Part shown: in pieces, positions 57,018 through 64,000 of the stretch
How the letters are laid out: each line of letters begins with the position of its first letter
Numbering within the stretch: position 1 is the first letter of the stretch
Assembly (NCBI RefSeq): GCF_004959775.1
Contig: NZ_SJZG01000002.1
Coordinates: 248,001 to 312,000, forward strand
Reading direction: 5' to 3'
Origin: Agromyces sp. H66
GTDB lineage: Bacteria; Actinomycetota; Actinomycetes; Actinomycetales; Microbacteriaceae
Length of the DNA stretch: 64,000 nucleotides
The notes under the pieces: generated by a model
What the model was told of the DNA's origin: nothing
The model's database searches: none
Seen by the model: the letters and a program-made list of their open reading frames with translations, nothing else
Program-made: the position numbers and the translations under genes

Positions 57018-58214
57018 ATGAGCACCATCATCGACGGCACCACCGGCATCCGGTCGTTCGCGGTCGAGTTCTCGCAGGAACAGATCGACGACGCACGCCG
57101 GCGGATCGCGGCGGCGCGATTCCCGAGCAGGGAGCTCGTCAACGACCGCTCGCAGGGGGTGCAGCTCGCGACGCTGCAGGAGCTTGCGCGGTACTGGTCG
57201 GACGAGTACGACTGGCGCCGCGTCGAACGACGGTTGAACGCGCTGCCGCAGTTCACGACCGAGATCGACGGAGTCGAGATCCACTTCATCCACGTGAGGT
57301 CGCGGCATGAGAACGCGATGCCGCTGATCATGACGCACGGCTGGCCGGGTTCGGTGATCGAGATGCTGGACATCATCGGCCCCCTGACCGACCCGACCGC
57401 GCACGGCGGCTCCGCCGAGGACGCGTTCCACGTCGTGCTGCCGTCCCTGCCCGGCTACGGGTTCTCGGGCGAACCGACCGAGCTGGGCTGGGAGAACGGC
57501 CCCATCGCCGCCGCCTGGGCGAAGCTGATGGCCCGCCTCGGCTACACGCGCTACGTCGCCCAGGGCGGCGATGTCGGCGCCGCGGTCACCGACGCGATGG
57601 GCCGCCAGGGCCCCGACGGGCTGGTCGGCATCCACATGAACCTGCTCGCCCTCGCGATCGGCGTCAAGGACGTCCTCCCGGCCGAGTCGGAGCCGGAGCG
57701 CGCCGCGCACGCCGCCCTCGAGACGTTCACCACGGACGGCTTCGGCTACTTCCTCGAGCAGTCCACCAGGCCGCAGACCATCGGCTACTCGCTGCTCGAC
57801 TCGCCGATCGGCCTCGCCGCGTGGATGCTCGACCACGACACCGACAGCTACCTCAAGATCACCCGCGCGTTCGTCGACGGCGACCCCGTCGGCAACCTCA
57901 CCCGGGACCAGATCCTGGACAACATCACGTTGTACTGGATGACGGGCACCGGCGCGTCCGCCGCCCGCTGGTACTGGGAGTTCGGCCGGTTCCTGGCCGC
58001 GTCCCACGGCCACACCCCGCCGCCGGTACAGGTCCCGGTCACCTTCACGACCTTCCCGGGTGAGCTCTTCCCGTCCCCGCGCACCTGGGTCGAGGCCGTC
58101 TACCCGACGACCACGTACTTCAACGAGGTCGACCGTGGTGGCCACTTCGCGGCCTGGGAGGAGCCTGAGCTCTTCACGGCCGAGGTGCGGGCCGCATTCA
58201 GGTCGCTGCGCTGA
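57018..58214 (+). CDS. Epoxide hydrolase (EPHN and alpha/beta-hydrolase domains)
   Basis: A 398-residue microsomal-type epoxide hydrolase. The N-terminal EPHN lid domain (SFAVEFSQEQIDDARRRI, YWSDEYDWRRVERRLNALPQFTTEIDG) precedes the alpha/beta-hydrolase core. The core has the oxyanion HGWPGS, the nucleophile Asp185 in AQGGDVGAAVTD and the catalytic His in DRGGHFAAWEEP. It converts epoxides to diols. AAAGGAAA precedes the ATG. Its stop overlaps the next start (TGATG), forming a two-gene detoxification-like operon. Confidence 0.9.
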   Translation: MSTIIDGTTGIRSFAVEFSQEQIDDARRRIAAARFPSRELVNDRSQGVQLATLQELARYWSDEYDWRRVERRLNALPQFTTEIDGVEIHFIHVRSRHENAMPLIMTHGWPGSVIEMLDIIGPLTDPTAHGGSAEDAFHVVLPSLPGYGFSGEPTELGWENGPIAAAWAKLMARLGYTRYVAQGGDVGAAVTDAMGRQGPDGLVGIHMNLLALAIGVKDVLPAESEPERAAHAALETFTTDGFGYFLEQSTRPQTIGYSLLDSPIGLAAWMLDHDTDSYLKITRAFVDGDPVGNLTRDQILDNITLYWMTGTGASAARWYWEFGRFLAASHGHTPPPVQVPVTFTTFPGELFPSPRTWVEAVYPTTTYFNEVDRGGHFAAWEEPELFTAEVRAAFRSLR

Positions 58215-59158
58215 TGTTCGCGCTCCGCGCCTACGCACCGAGCGAGCCGGCACGACTCGCCTTCGAGGAGGCCCCCTCGCCCGACCTCGGGCAACGGGAT
58301 GTCCTGGTCAGAGTGCACGCGAGCGGTGTCAGCCCGGGCGAACTGGACTGGCCCGGAGTGTGGCTCGACCGCGACGCCACGCCCCGCGTACCCCCGATCA
58401 TCCCGGGACGCGAGGTCGCCGGCGTCGTCGAGGCGGTCGGCCCGCAGGCGACGGGATTCGCCGTCGGCGACGAAGTCTTCGGTTACCTTGATGTCCATCG
58501 TGACGGCGCTGACGCGGAATACGTCGCCGTTCGGGCCGACGCCGGCGAACTCGCACCGAAGCCCGAGTCGTTGGCGTACCCGGAGGCGGCGGCGGTCCCG
58601 CTGTCCTCCCTGACGGCGTGGCAGGCGCTCTTCGATCACGGGGACCTGCAACCCGGGCAGCGAGTCCTCGTCCATGGCGGTGCCGGGGGCGTCGGGACGT
58701 TCGCGGTCCAGTTCGCCCGCTGGAGGGGCGCCTTCGTCGTGGCGACGAGCTCCGAGCGCGACCGTGCGTTCGTGAGCGAGCTCGGAGCCGAGGAGGTGAT
58801 CGACTACCGCGGGGCGCGCTTCGAGGACGCCGTGTCGGACCTGGACCTGGTCCTGGACACGGTCGGAGGTGACACGTGGTCGCGATCATGGGACGTGATC
58901 CGCCCTGGTGGGCGGCTCGTGTCGATCGCGGTCCCGCGTCCACCCGACCGAGACGATGAGGACGGGCGCCGGGCGATCTGGTTCGTCGTGCGGCCGGATG
59001 TCCCCCAGCTGGTCGAGATCGGCCGGCTGATGGACGCCGGGCTCGTCCGGCCGATCGTCTCGGAGGTCCTGCCGCTCGCCAGGGGCGCAGAGGCCTATGG
59101 GCCCGGCGCCCTGCGGAGCGGGCCCGGAAAGGTGGTGCTGTCCGTGGCCGGCGGCTAG
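58214..59158 (+). CDS. NADP-dependent medium-chain oxidoreductase (quinone reductase-like)
   Basis: A 314-residue zinc-independent MDR. The GroES-like N-terminus has VLVRVHASGVSPGELDWPG, and the Rossmann motif is VHGGAGGVGTFAVQFAR. A distinctive LVLDTVGGDTWSRSWDVIRPGGRLVSI block follows. Structural-zinc cysteines are absent. It resembles quinone oxidoreductases. Translation is coupled with the epoxide hydrolase by a one-base overlap. Confidence 0.88.
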   Translation: MFALRAYAPSEPARLAFEEAPSPDLGQRDVLVRVHASGVSPGELDWPGVWLDRDATPRVPPIIPGREVAGVVEAVGPQATGFAVGDEVFGYLDVHRDGADAEYVAVRADAGELAPKPESLAYPEAAAVPLSSLTAWQALFDHGDLQPGQRVLVHGGAGGVGTFAVQFARWRGAFVVATSSERDRAFVSELGAEEVIDYRGARFEDAVSDLDLVLDTVGGDTWSRSWDVIRPGGRLVSIAVPRPPDRDDEDGRRAIWFVVRPDVPQLVEIGRLMDAGLVRPIVSEVLPLARGAEAYGPGALRSGPGKVVLSVAGG

Positions 59159-59180
59159 AAGACGCCATGCCCGCGGACCT

Positions 59181-59211
59181 GCTCGCCGGGAGCCACGAGC
59201 TCCCGGCGAGC
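59181..59211. terminator. Terminator between the oxidoreductase and regulator genes
   Basis: GCTCGCCGGGAGC (59181-59193), loop CACGA, GCTCCCGGCGAGC (59199-59211): a perfect 13-bp stem between convergent genes. Confidence 0.8.
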
Positions 59212-59239
59212 GACGCGCGCCGAGCAGACCTCGTCGAGG

Positions 59240-60397
59240 CTAGCCGGCGACCGGCTCGTACGTGGGGAGTGCGCTTCGCAGAGCCCTGCGGGAGTTGATC
59301 TGGAGCTTGAGGAAGACCTTCTTGAGGTGCCACTCGACAGTGCGGGGGCTGAGGTAGAGCGTGGCACCGATCTCGGCGTTCGTCCTCCCGTCTGCTGCCA
59401 GTCGCGCCACATGCGCTTCCTGGGGCGTGAGCTCCTCGTGCTGCGCCTGGGTACGCTTGCGCACCGTCGCCCCGGTCGCGACCAGCTCATGCCGAGCGCG
59501 TTCCGAGAACCCCTCAGCACCCATGTCCGCGAACATCGAGTGCGCGATCCGCAGTTGCTCGCGCGCGTCGACCCGCCGTCCCTCGCGACGAAGCCATTCG
59601 CCGTACACCAGATGCGCACGTGCCACCTCTGGACGCAGTCGCGTGGCACTGAGGCACTGGATCGCCTCGAGGTAGTGCGGTTCGGCGTCCGCGGCCTCGC
59701 TGAGGAGGGCGGTCGACCGCTCCGAGATTCCGACCGCCCAGTCCGTGGCGCCCACCCTCGCGCTCGCCGTGAGGCGCTCGAGGGATGCCGCAGCTCGGTG
59801 CGGTCGGCCGAGCCGTGCGGCTGCCTCGATGTGTTCGACCGAGGCGAAGATGGAGACGAACCAGTCGGGCCATGCGTCCCACGCTTGCTCAGCGGCATCC
59901 AACGCCTCGTCATACCTCCTCAGGCCGTTCAGCAACATCGCGCCGGTCCAGTGCGCCCATTGGAGCCCGAAGCCCGACCCGCTCGCACCCGCGTTTCGCC
60001 TGGCCTCCTCGAGCAGGGCGAGGCCCTCGGATTCCCGACCGCGAAGCGCCGCCAGCAACATTCCTCCGAATGGAGGGACTCGACTGCCGATCGCCTGATT
60101 CACCGCAGCTGCTTCAGCACACAGGCGGAGAGCGGCTTCCAGCTCGCCCGTCATGGCCATCGTGATCGCGGAGCCGTTCAGGCCGAACGCGAGCGGAGTG
60201 AGCGCTCCCGCCTCCCGCGCCAGCTGCAACTGCCGCGTCGTGCTCGTGTTCCGCGTCTCGAAGTCCCAGAGCTCGAGCGCGGCACACGAGGCGATCACAC
60301 TCCACTGCATTCCTCGGTCGATCGGAAGGTCCCCGGCGACGAACTCGCCGAGTCCGCGGCGGAGGGTGGGTGCCGCCGCCTCGCGACCGTCGGTCAC
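59240..60397 (-). CDS. LuxR-type regulator, C-terminal half of a split MalT-like protein
   Basis: A 385-residue protein of TPR-like helical repeats ending in a LuxR helix-turn-helix (LTPQEAHVARLAADGRTNAEIGATLYLSPRTVEWHLKKVFLKLQ). In the family this is the C-terminal half of a ~900-residue AAA-type regulator whose N-terminal half lies just upstream in another frame. The GTG start overlaps the upstream stop by four bases (GTGA). Joined, the sequence would read LLLHGMSVL-TDGREAAAPTLRRGLGEF, the normal continuation. Either a one-base deletion broke the gene, or the two halves are made as coupled polypeptides. Confidence 0.8.
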   Translation of the reverse strand: MTDGREAAAPTLRRGLGEFVAGDLPIDRGMQWSVIASCAALELWDFETRNTSTTRQLQLAREAGALTPLAFGLNGSAITMAMTGELEAALRLCAEAAAVNQAIGSRVPPFGGMLLAALRGRESEGLALLEEARRNAGASGSGFGLQWAHWTGAMLLNGLRRYDEALDAAEQAWDAWPDWFVSIFASVEHIEAAARLGRPHRAAASLERLTASARVGATDWAVGISERSTALLSEAADAEPHYLEAIQCLSATRLRPEVARAHLVYGEWLRREGRRVDAREQLRIAHSMFADMGAEGFSERARHELVATGATVRKRTQAQHEELTPQEAHVARLAADGRTNAEIGATLYLSPRTVEWHLKKVFLKLQINSRRALRSALPTYEPVAG

Positions 60398-62001
60398 AGC
60401 ACGGACATCCCATGCAGGAGGAGATCGGTACCGTGCTGATCGGCGCCGAAGGCTCGCCTGCTACGCACGACGCGGGAGACCTCGCGCATGTCGGCACCGG
60501 CGCGGTCGCCGGCGAAGAGCGCCGCCCCCCATGCGTCGAGATAGGACTCGCGAGCAAGAACCCGGTCGAGCGACTCCAGCCGCTCTGCCGCCGCGAGCAG
60601 GAGTGCAGGCGCCTCGTCGAGCGAACCCGACGCGGACGCGATCTGAGCACGCATCAGGTCGGCCCGAGCGTGGTGCAACTCGTCGAAGGTGGATGAGTCG
60701 GCCGTGTGAAGTACATGCAGCGCAGACTCGAATTCTCCTGCGTGCAGGCTTGCTTGCGCTGCCGCGAGAGCACGTTCTGCCCGCGCGGTGGGATCGTTCG
60801 TCAACTCCGCCGAACGCTTGAGGAACGCAGCTGCAGCCGAGAGTCCGCCTCGGGCACGCGCTCGCCCCGCTGATCGCTCCAGCTCCATCGCCACGGTCTC
60901 GTCCGGTCCGACGGTTGCGGCCGCGAGATGCCATGCGCGACGGTCAGGCTCGACCTGTGGGTCGATCGACTCGGCGAGGGAGAGGTGCACGATGCGCCGA
61001 TCGAGCGGCGATGCCGCTCGGTAGACCGCGGAGCGCACGAGCGGGTGACGGAACTGCACCCCGCTGTCCAGGGTGAGCAAGCCCTCGCTCTCCGTCTGGT
61101 CTGCCGCCGAGGCATCGATACCGAGGCGATCTGCCGCACGCCAGAGCAGTAACAGATCGTCGCCCGGCTCGGCGGCGGCGAGGAGGAGCAGGAGCCGCGC
61201 CTCTCGGGAGAGTCCCTCCAGGCGAGCGAGGAAGGCATCCTCGATACGCTCGGGAAGGCCCCGAGCGTCACGCCGCACGAAGGCACCCGGGAGTTGTGTC
61301 GAGGTCAGCCGCTGCGGCAGCTCCAGCAACGCGAGCGGATTGCCCCGGGTCTCCGTGAGCAGCCGATCACGCACGCGGGATTCGAGTCGACCAGGGATGA
61401 CCGTCCGCAGGAGTGCGTGAGCGTCGTCCTCTGCGAGACCCTCCAGTCGCAGTTCCGGCAGGCCGTCGAGTTCGCGATTCGAGGCCGGCTCGCGCACGGC
61501 GAACACCATGGCGATCGAATCCGCGAGCAGGCGTCTCGCGACGAAGGCGAGGGCCTGCGTGGAGGCGCTGTCGACCCACTGGGCATCATCGATGAGGCAG
61601 AGCATCGGCTGTCGCGCGGCTTCCTCCGAGAGGAGGCTCAGGGCGGCGAGCGAGACGAGGAACGGGTCGGGAGTCTCCCCGTCGATCAGACCCAGAGCGA
61701 CGCTCAGCGCCACCTCCTGCGGTGCGGGAATCGAGCCCACGCGATCGAGGAACGGCCGGCACAGCTGATGCAAGGACGCGAACGGCAGCTGCATTTCCGA
61801 CTGCACCCCGGAAATGCGGTGAAGCTGGAGGCCGGTGGCGTGATCCGCGCAGTGGCGGAGCAGGCTCGTCTTGCCCATCCCGGCTTCACCGCGGAGCACC
61901 AGAACCGCCCCGCGGCCGCCTCGTGCTTCTGCCAGGAGGTTGTCCAGCAGCGTCAGCTCGCGCGCACGACCGAACAGGAGACGGTCGTCGTGTCCGCCCA
62001 T
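60394..62001 (-). CDS. AAA-type ATPase half of a split LuxR/MalT-like regulator
   Basis: A 535-residue protein with a STAND/AAA ATPase. Walker A is GEAGMGKTS (Lys44) and Walker B is MLCLIDDAQWVD (Asp138/139). LLTETRGNPLALLELP follows, as in MalT-like regulators, then a winged-helix part and the first helical repeats. It stops at TGA 60396 where homologues continue into the DNA-binding half. AAGGAGG lies 7 bases before ATG 62001. Whether it works alone or with the downstream product is unknown. Confidence 0.8.
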   Translation of the reverse strand: MGGHDDRLLFGRARELTLLDNLLAEARGGRGAVLVLRGEAGMGKTSLLRHCADHATGLQLHRISGVQSEMQLPFASLHQLCRPFLDRVGSIPAPQEVALSVALGLIDGETPDPFLVSLAALSLLSEEAARQPMLCLIDDAQWVDSASTQALAFVARRLLADSIAMVFAVREPASNRELDGLPELRLEGLAEDDAHALLRTVIPGRLESRVRDRLLTETRGNPLALLELPQRLTSTQLPGAFVRRDARGLPERIEDAFLARLEGLSREARLLLLLAAAEPGDDLLLLWRAADRLGIDASAADQTESEGLLTLDSGVQFRHPLVRSAVYRAASPLDRRIVHLSLAESIDPQVEPDRRAWHLAAATVGPDETVAMELERSAGRARARGGLSAAAAFLKRSAELTNDPTARAERALAAAQASLHAGEFESALHVLHTADSSTFDELHHARADLMRAQIASASGSLDEAPALLLAAAERLESLDRVLARESYLDAWGAALFAGDRAGADMREVSRVVRSRRAFGADQHGTDLLLHGMSVL

Positions 62002-62113
62002 GCTGAGGCCTCCTTGCGAACCCCTCCTCATGATCCGAGGCAGCCGAACGGCCGGCGCCCGAAGTTTGTACGCATCATCTGCCGGAGCCGAGCCGGGGCG
62101 GCGGCACTGAGGC

Positions 62114-62127
62114 AACTTGAGGAAGTT
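62114..62127. promoter_or_regulatory. Inverted repeat in the divergent regulator/small-gene region
   Basis: AACTT-GAGG-AAGTT, 18 bases upstream of the TAATCT -10 of the small gene at 62158 and in front of the LuxR-type operon. A possible operator. Confidence 0.4.
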
Positions 62128-62144
62128 TCGCTTGGCTCGGAGTG

Positions 62145-62150
62145 TAATCT
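62145..62150 (+). promoter_or_regulatory. -10 of leaderless 80-residue gene
   Basis: TAATCT, 7 bases before ATG 62158. Confidence 0.45.
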
Positions 62151-62157
62151 GGGGGCA

Positions 62158-62400
62158 ATGTCCGCCGCAAACAGGTCTGACGACCTGGGGAATGTTGCGG
62201 CCGCCGCTGATCGTGGGCACGAAGGCAAGGGGCGATCAGCCACCGTTGAAGAGCGGGTCCAGGCGGCGCAGCGTCCCTGGGAGACGCGCGCGGAGGCAAC
62301 TCTGATCAGAGAATTCCACGAACGAACCTACATTGGACCGGGCGCCGCACATGAAGTCATCACGGCTGAATTACGATCCAGAGATGGTCCTGACCAGTGA
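62158..62400 (+). CDS. Hypothetical small protein
   Basis: An 80-residue hydrophilic protein (MSAANRSDDLGNVAAAADRG, ending with EATLIREFHERTYIGPGAAHEVITAELRSRDG). It shows no signal peptide and no family I recognise. Support comes from a TAATCT -10 at leaderless distance, its position divergent from the regulator operon, and reasonable composition. It ends 3 bases before a convergent tRNA gene. The frame extends upstream antisense to the regulator, which I treat as non-coding. Confidence 0.5.
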   Translation: MSAANRSDDLGNVAAAADRGHEGKGRSATVEERVQAAQRPWETRAEATLIREFHERTYIGPGAAHEVITAELRSRDGPDQ

Positions 62401-62403
62401 TTG

Positions 62404-62477
62404 TAGGGCGGACGGGACTTGAACCCGTGACCGATGGATTATGAGTCCACTGCTCTGACCGGCTGAGCTACCGCCCC
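62404..62477 (-). tRNA. tRNA with CAT anticodon (elongator Met or Ile2)
   Basis: On the minus strand: acceptor GGGGCGG/CCGCCCT with a terminal G-U pair, D-arm TAGCTCAGCCGGTCAGAGC, anticodon loop CTCATAA (CAT) and T-arm CGGGTTCAAGTCCCG. Discriminator A; CCA is not encoded (ACAA follows). Sequence alone does not separate elongator tRNA-Met from lysidine-modified tRNA-Ile2; the TTCAAGTCC loop resembles Ile2 of E. coli. Confidence 0.9.
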
Positions 62478-62487
62478 TCGCGGCGCG

Positions 62488-63744
62488 TCACTCGGGAAGT
62501 GCCGCGGGCGCGATCTCGGTGACCGGGTCGGTCACCGATTTTCCACGATACAGGCTCTCGAATGTCGAGATCGTGCGCTGGATGTCGTGCGCGGCGATGA
62601 GCCGCAGTGACCCCTCTTTGAGCGAGCGGTACTCCTCGGGAGACGCCTCGAGCACCATGCGGAGCTTGGCGGCCAGGTCTTCGGGATTCGAAGGTTCGAA
62701 GAGGTAGCCGTTCTCGCCGTCGTGCACGAGGTGCGGCAGGGCCATGGCGTTCGCGGCGACCACCGGCAGCGCCGAGGCCATCGCCTCCATGGTCACGATG
62801 CTCTGCAGCTCGGCGATCGACGGCATCGCGAGCACCGACGCGCGGTGGTAGGCGTCGCGAAGCTCGTCGTCGGTGACGTAGCCCGTGAACGTGACGCGAT
62901 CGGCGACCCCGAGTTCTGCGGCGAGGTGCTCGAGATTGCGCTTCTGGTCGCCGCCGCCGACGATCTCGACCTTCGCGTCGAGGTCGGCGGGGAGCAGGGT
63001 CAGCGCTCGCAGGAGCACGTCGATCTGCTTCTCGCCGGTGACGCGCCCGACGAACAGGATGCGATTCTCGGTGCGCGGTTCCCACGAGGGCGAGTACTTG
63101 TGCGCGTCGATGCCGCAGGAGATGGCGTGCACTTCCGACAGCCCCGTGTGCCGCTCGAGGAACTGCGCGGCCTTGCGGGTCGGTGTGGTGACGGCCTCCG
63201 CACGGCCGAACGTGCGCCGGGCCGCCTTCCAGGCGAGGCCCACCGCCCACTCCTGCCATGCCTTCGGCAGCAGGGTGAACTCGAGCATGTTCTCGGGCAT
63301 GAAGTGGTTGGTGCCGATGATGCGGATGCCGCGGCGCTGCGCCTCGATGGAGAGCCCGCGTCCCACGACGATGTGCGACTGGAAGTGCACGACGTCGGGC
63401 TTGACCTCGTCGATGACCCGGGCGCTGTTCTGCTTGATCCGCCACGGCAGGGCGAATCGCAGCCAGTCGTGCGGATACCAGCGCCACGAGTAGAGGCGGT
63501 GCGCGGTGAGCTCCTGGCCCTCGTGCACCTCCTTCCACGTGCCGTGCTTGCGGCTCGCGGCAGGAGCCATGACGTGAACCTCGTGGCCACGTTCGACGAG
63601 TCCGGCGGCGAGGCGCTCCGCGAAGCGGGCGGCCCCGTTGACGTCGGGCGCGAACGTGTCGGCTCCGATCAGGATCCTGAGCGGACGTTCCGTCTCTGAG
63701 CCGTGGGTTCCGGCCGGGGGTGTCGCACCAGGTGTGTCAGACAC
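62488..63744 (-). CDS. GT4 family glycosyltransferase
   Basis: A 418-residue GT-B glycosyltransferase. The acceptor domain starts RILIGADTFAPDVNGAARFAERLAAGL with HGTWKE and HFQSHIVVGRGL. The donor domain has ILFVGRVTGEKQIDVLLRA, VEIVGGGDQ and the nucleotide-sugar site AMPSIAELQSIVTMEAMASALPVVA. It resembles actinobacterial mannosyl- or glucosyltransferases of cell-envelope lipids; the donor is not certain. GTG 63744 (SDTPGATPP) is chosen because GAGGAA lies upstream. A further ATG at 63831 is only 3 bases from a TAGGGT -10 and would not be fully transcribed. Confidence 0.85.
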   Translation of the reverse strand: MSDTPGATPPAGTHGSETERPLRILIGADTFAPDVNGAARFAERLAAGLVERGHEVHVMAPAASRKHGTWKEVHEGQELTAHRLYSWRWYPHDWLRFALPWRIKQNSARVIDEVKPDVVHFQSHIVVGRGLSIEAQRRGIRIIGTNHFMPENMLEFTLLPKAWQEWAVGLAWKAARRTFGRAEAVTTPTRKAAQFLERHTGLSEVHAISCGIDAHKYSPSWEPRTENRILFVGRVTGEKQIDVLLRALTLLPADLDAKVEIVGGGDQKRNLEHLAAELGVADRVTFTGYVTDDELRDAYHRASVLAMPSIAELQSIVTMEAMASALPVVAANAMALPHLVHDGENGYLFEPSNPEDLAAKLRMVLEASPEEYRSLKEGSLRLIAAHDIQRTISTFESLYRGKSVTDPVTEIAPAALPE

Positions 63745-63834
63745 AGTGGTCGTGTTCCTCACATTCGTCGGATCGAGGCGATCGGCCTCCTGGGATGCAC
63801 GGCCCGGGGGTTCGGCACGCGCAGGCTGCATCCG

Positions 63835-63840
63835 ACCCTA
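63835..63840 (-). promoter_or_regulatory. -10 of the glycosyltransferase gene
   Basis: TAGGGT on the minus strand. Transcription should start near 63828, giving a leader of about 85 bases to GTG 63744. Confidence 0.45.
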
Positions 63841-63892
63841 GTCTACGCGGCGTCGGTACCGCTCCCCTGTGAACGCATGTCGCCGAACGCGC

Positions 63893-64000
63893 TCAGAGGC
63901 GCGTCTGCGGGTGGTTTCGCGCGAGAATGAACACTCCCCACACGGCGATCGCCCCCGCGATGACGAACACGAAGTTCGCCCAGAGCGGCGCCTGCGAGGC
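63893..64000 (-). CDS. C-terminal end of a small membrane protein (cut by window edge)
   Basis: The last 35 codons of a gene that starts beyond the right edge. They encode a hydrophobic segment (NFVFVIAGAIAVWGVFILA) followed by RNHPQTRL and a TGA stop. Too little is visible to name the family. Confidence 0.6.
   Translation of the reverse strand, partial: ASQAPLWANFVFVIAGAIAVWGVFILARNHPQTRL

Noticed and set aside
48119-62480. Mobile element or genomic island with integrase
   Set aside because: No transposase, integrase, terminal inverted repeats or tRNA 3' duplication could be found by reading; only the gene content looks accessory.
63829-63831. ATG 63831 as start of the glycosyltransferase
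   Set aside because: It lies 3 bases after the TAGGGT -10, so the codon would be at or before the transcription start; a downstream GTG with GAGGAA upstream fits better.

Overview
The window is 64 kb of very GC-rich DNA from an actinobacterium, most likely a member of the Microbacteriaceae (an Agromyces-like genus is a guess). The evidence is the set and order of housekeeping genes (DUF3043, DUF4191, DUF3145 and DUF7455 proteins, murT-gatD behind the principal sigma factor, a FasR-fabD-fabH-acpP-fabF operon behind aceE, and glnA/glnE/glnA2), GTG/TTG starts, and many promoters whose -10 hexamer lies 6-8 bases in front of the start codon (leaderless mRNAs). Almost all of 1-48 kb is core genome. 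I see no insertion sequence, phage, integrase, CRISPR array or plasmid function.

Layout. 0-14.8 kb: DUF3043 membrane protein (cut by the left edge), a phosphodiesterase-like protein, convergent type II topoisomerase genes (parC/parE type), a DUF7455 protein, an rpoD-murT-gatD operon, a PAC2 protein, leucyl aminopeptidase and dihydrolipoamide dehydrogenase. 14.8-20.6 kb: the lipoate module (E2 acyltransferase with a giant Ala/Pro linker, a pseudokinase, lipB-lipA, DUF4191). 20.7-27.2 kb: nitrogen assimilation (glnA behind a double GlnR box, glnA2-glnE). 27.2-33.5 kb: panB, a SPOR protein and map on interlocked divergent promoters, ppgK, RNase P RNA, RNase H, a zinc-ribbon protein, a Nif3 protein, a MarR regulator with three operators, a VOC protein and tRNA-Val. 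33.5-42.5 kb: peroxiredoxin, aceE, FasR-like regulator, FAS II genes, DUF3145. 42.7-48.1 kb: PadR regulator, a PolI-like polymerase, a zinc-ribbon nuclease-like protein, NfeD-flotillin.

From about 48.2 to 62.4 kb the content is accessory: Lrp and LysE, a DsbA-CcdA-GntR operon, a divergent SDR/AraC pair followed by LtrA, a small secreted Cys peptide, a lipoprotein, an epoxide hydrolase-oxidoreductase pair, and a LuxR/MalT-type regulator broken into two reading frames. The right end holds a CAT-anticodon tRNA, a GT4 glycosyltransferase and the tail of a small membrane protein.

The observation I rate highest is the MurT-GatD pair. GatD has glycine where the amidotransferase nucleophile cysteine should be, and MurT has no cysteine at all, so it lacks the usual four-cysteine zinc ribbon. 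Microbacteriaceae make group B peptidoglycan, in which the alpha-carboxyl of D-Glu carries the cross-bridge instead of an amide. The pair may therefore be a repurposed enzyme that joins the bridge amino acid to D-Glu. Other points of note are the interlocked SPOR/map promoters, the pseudokinase between E2 and lipB, and the split regulator.
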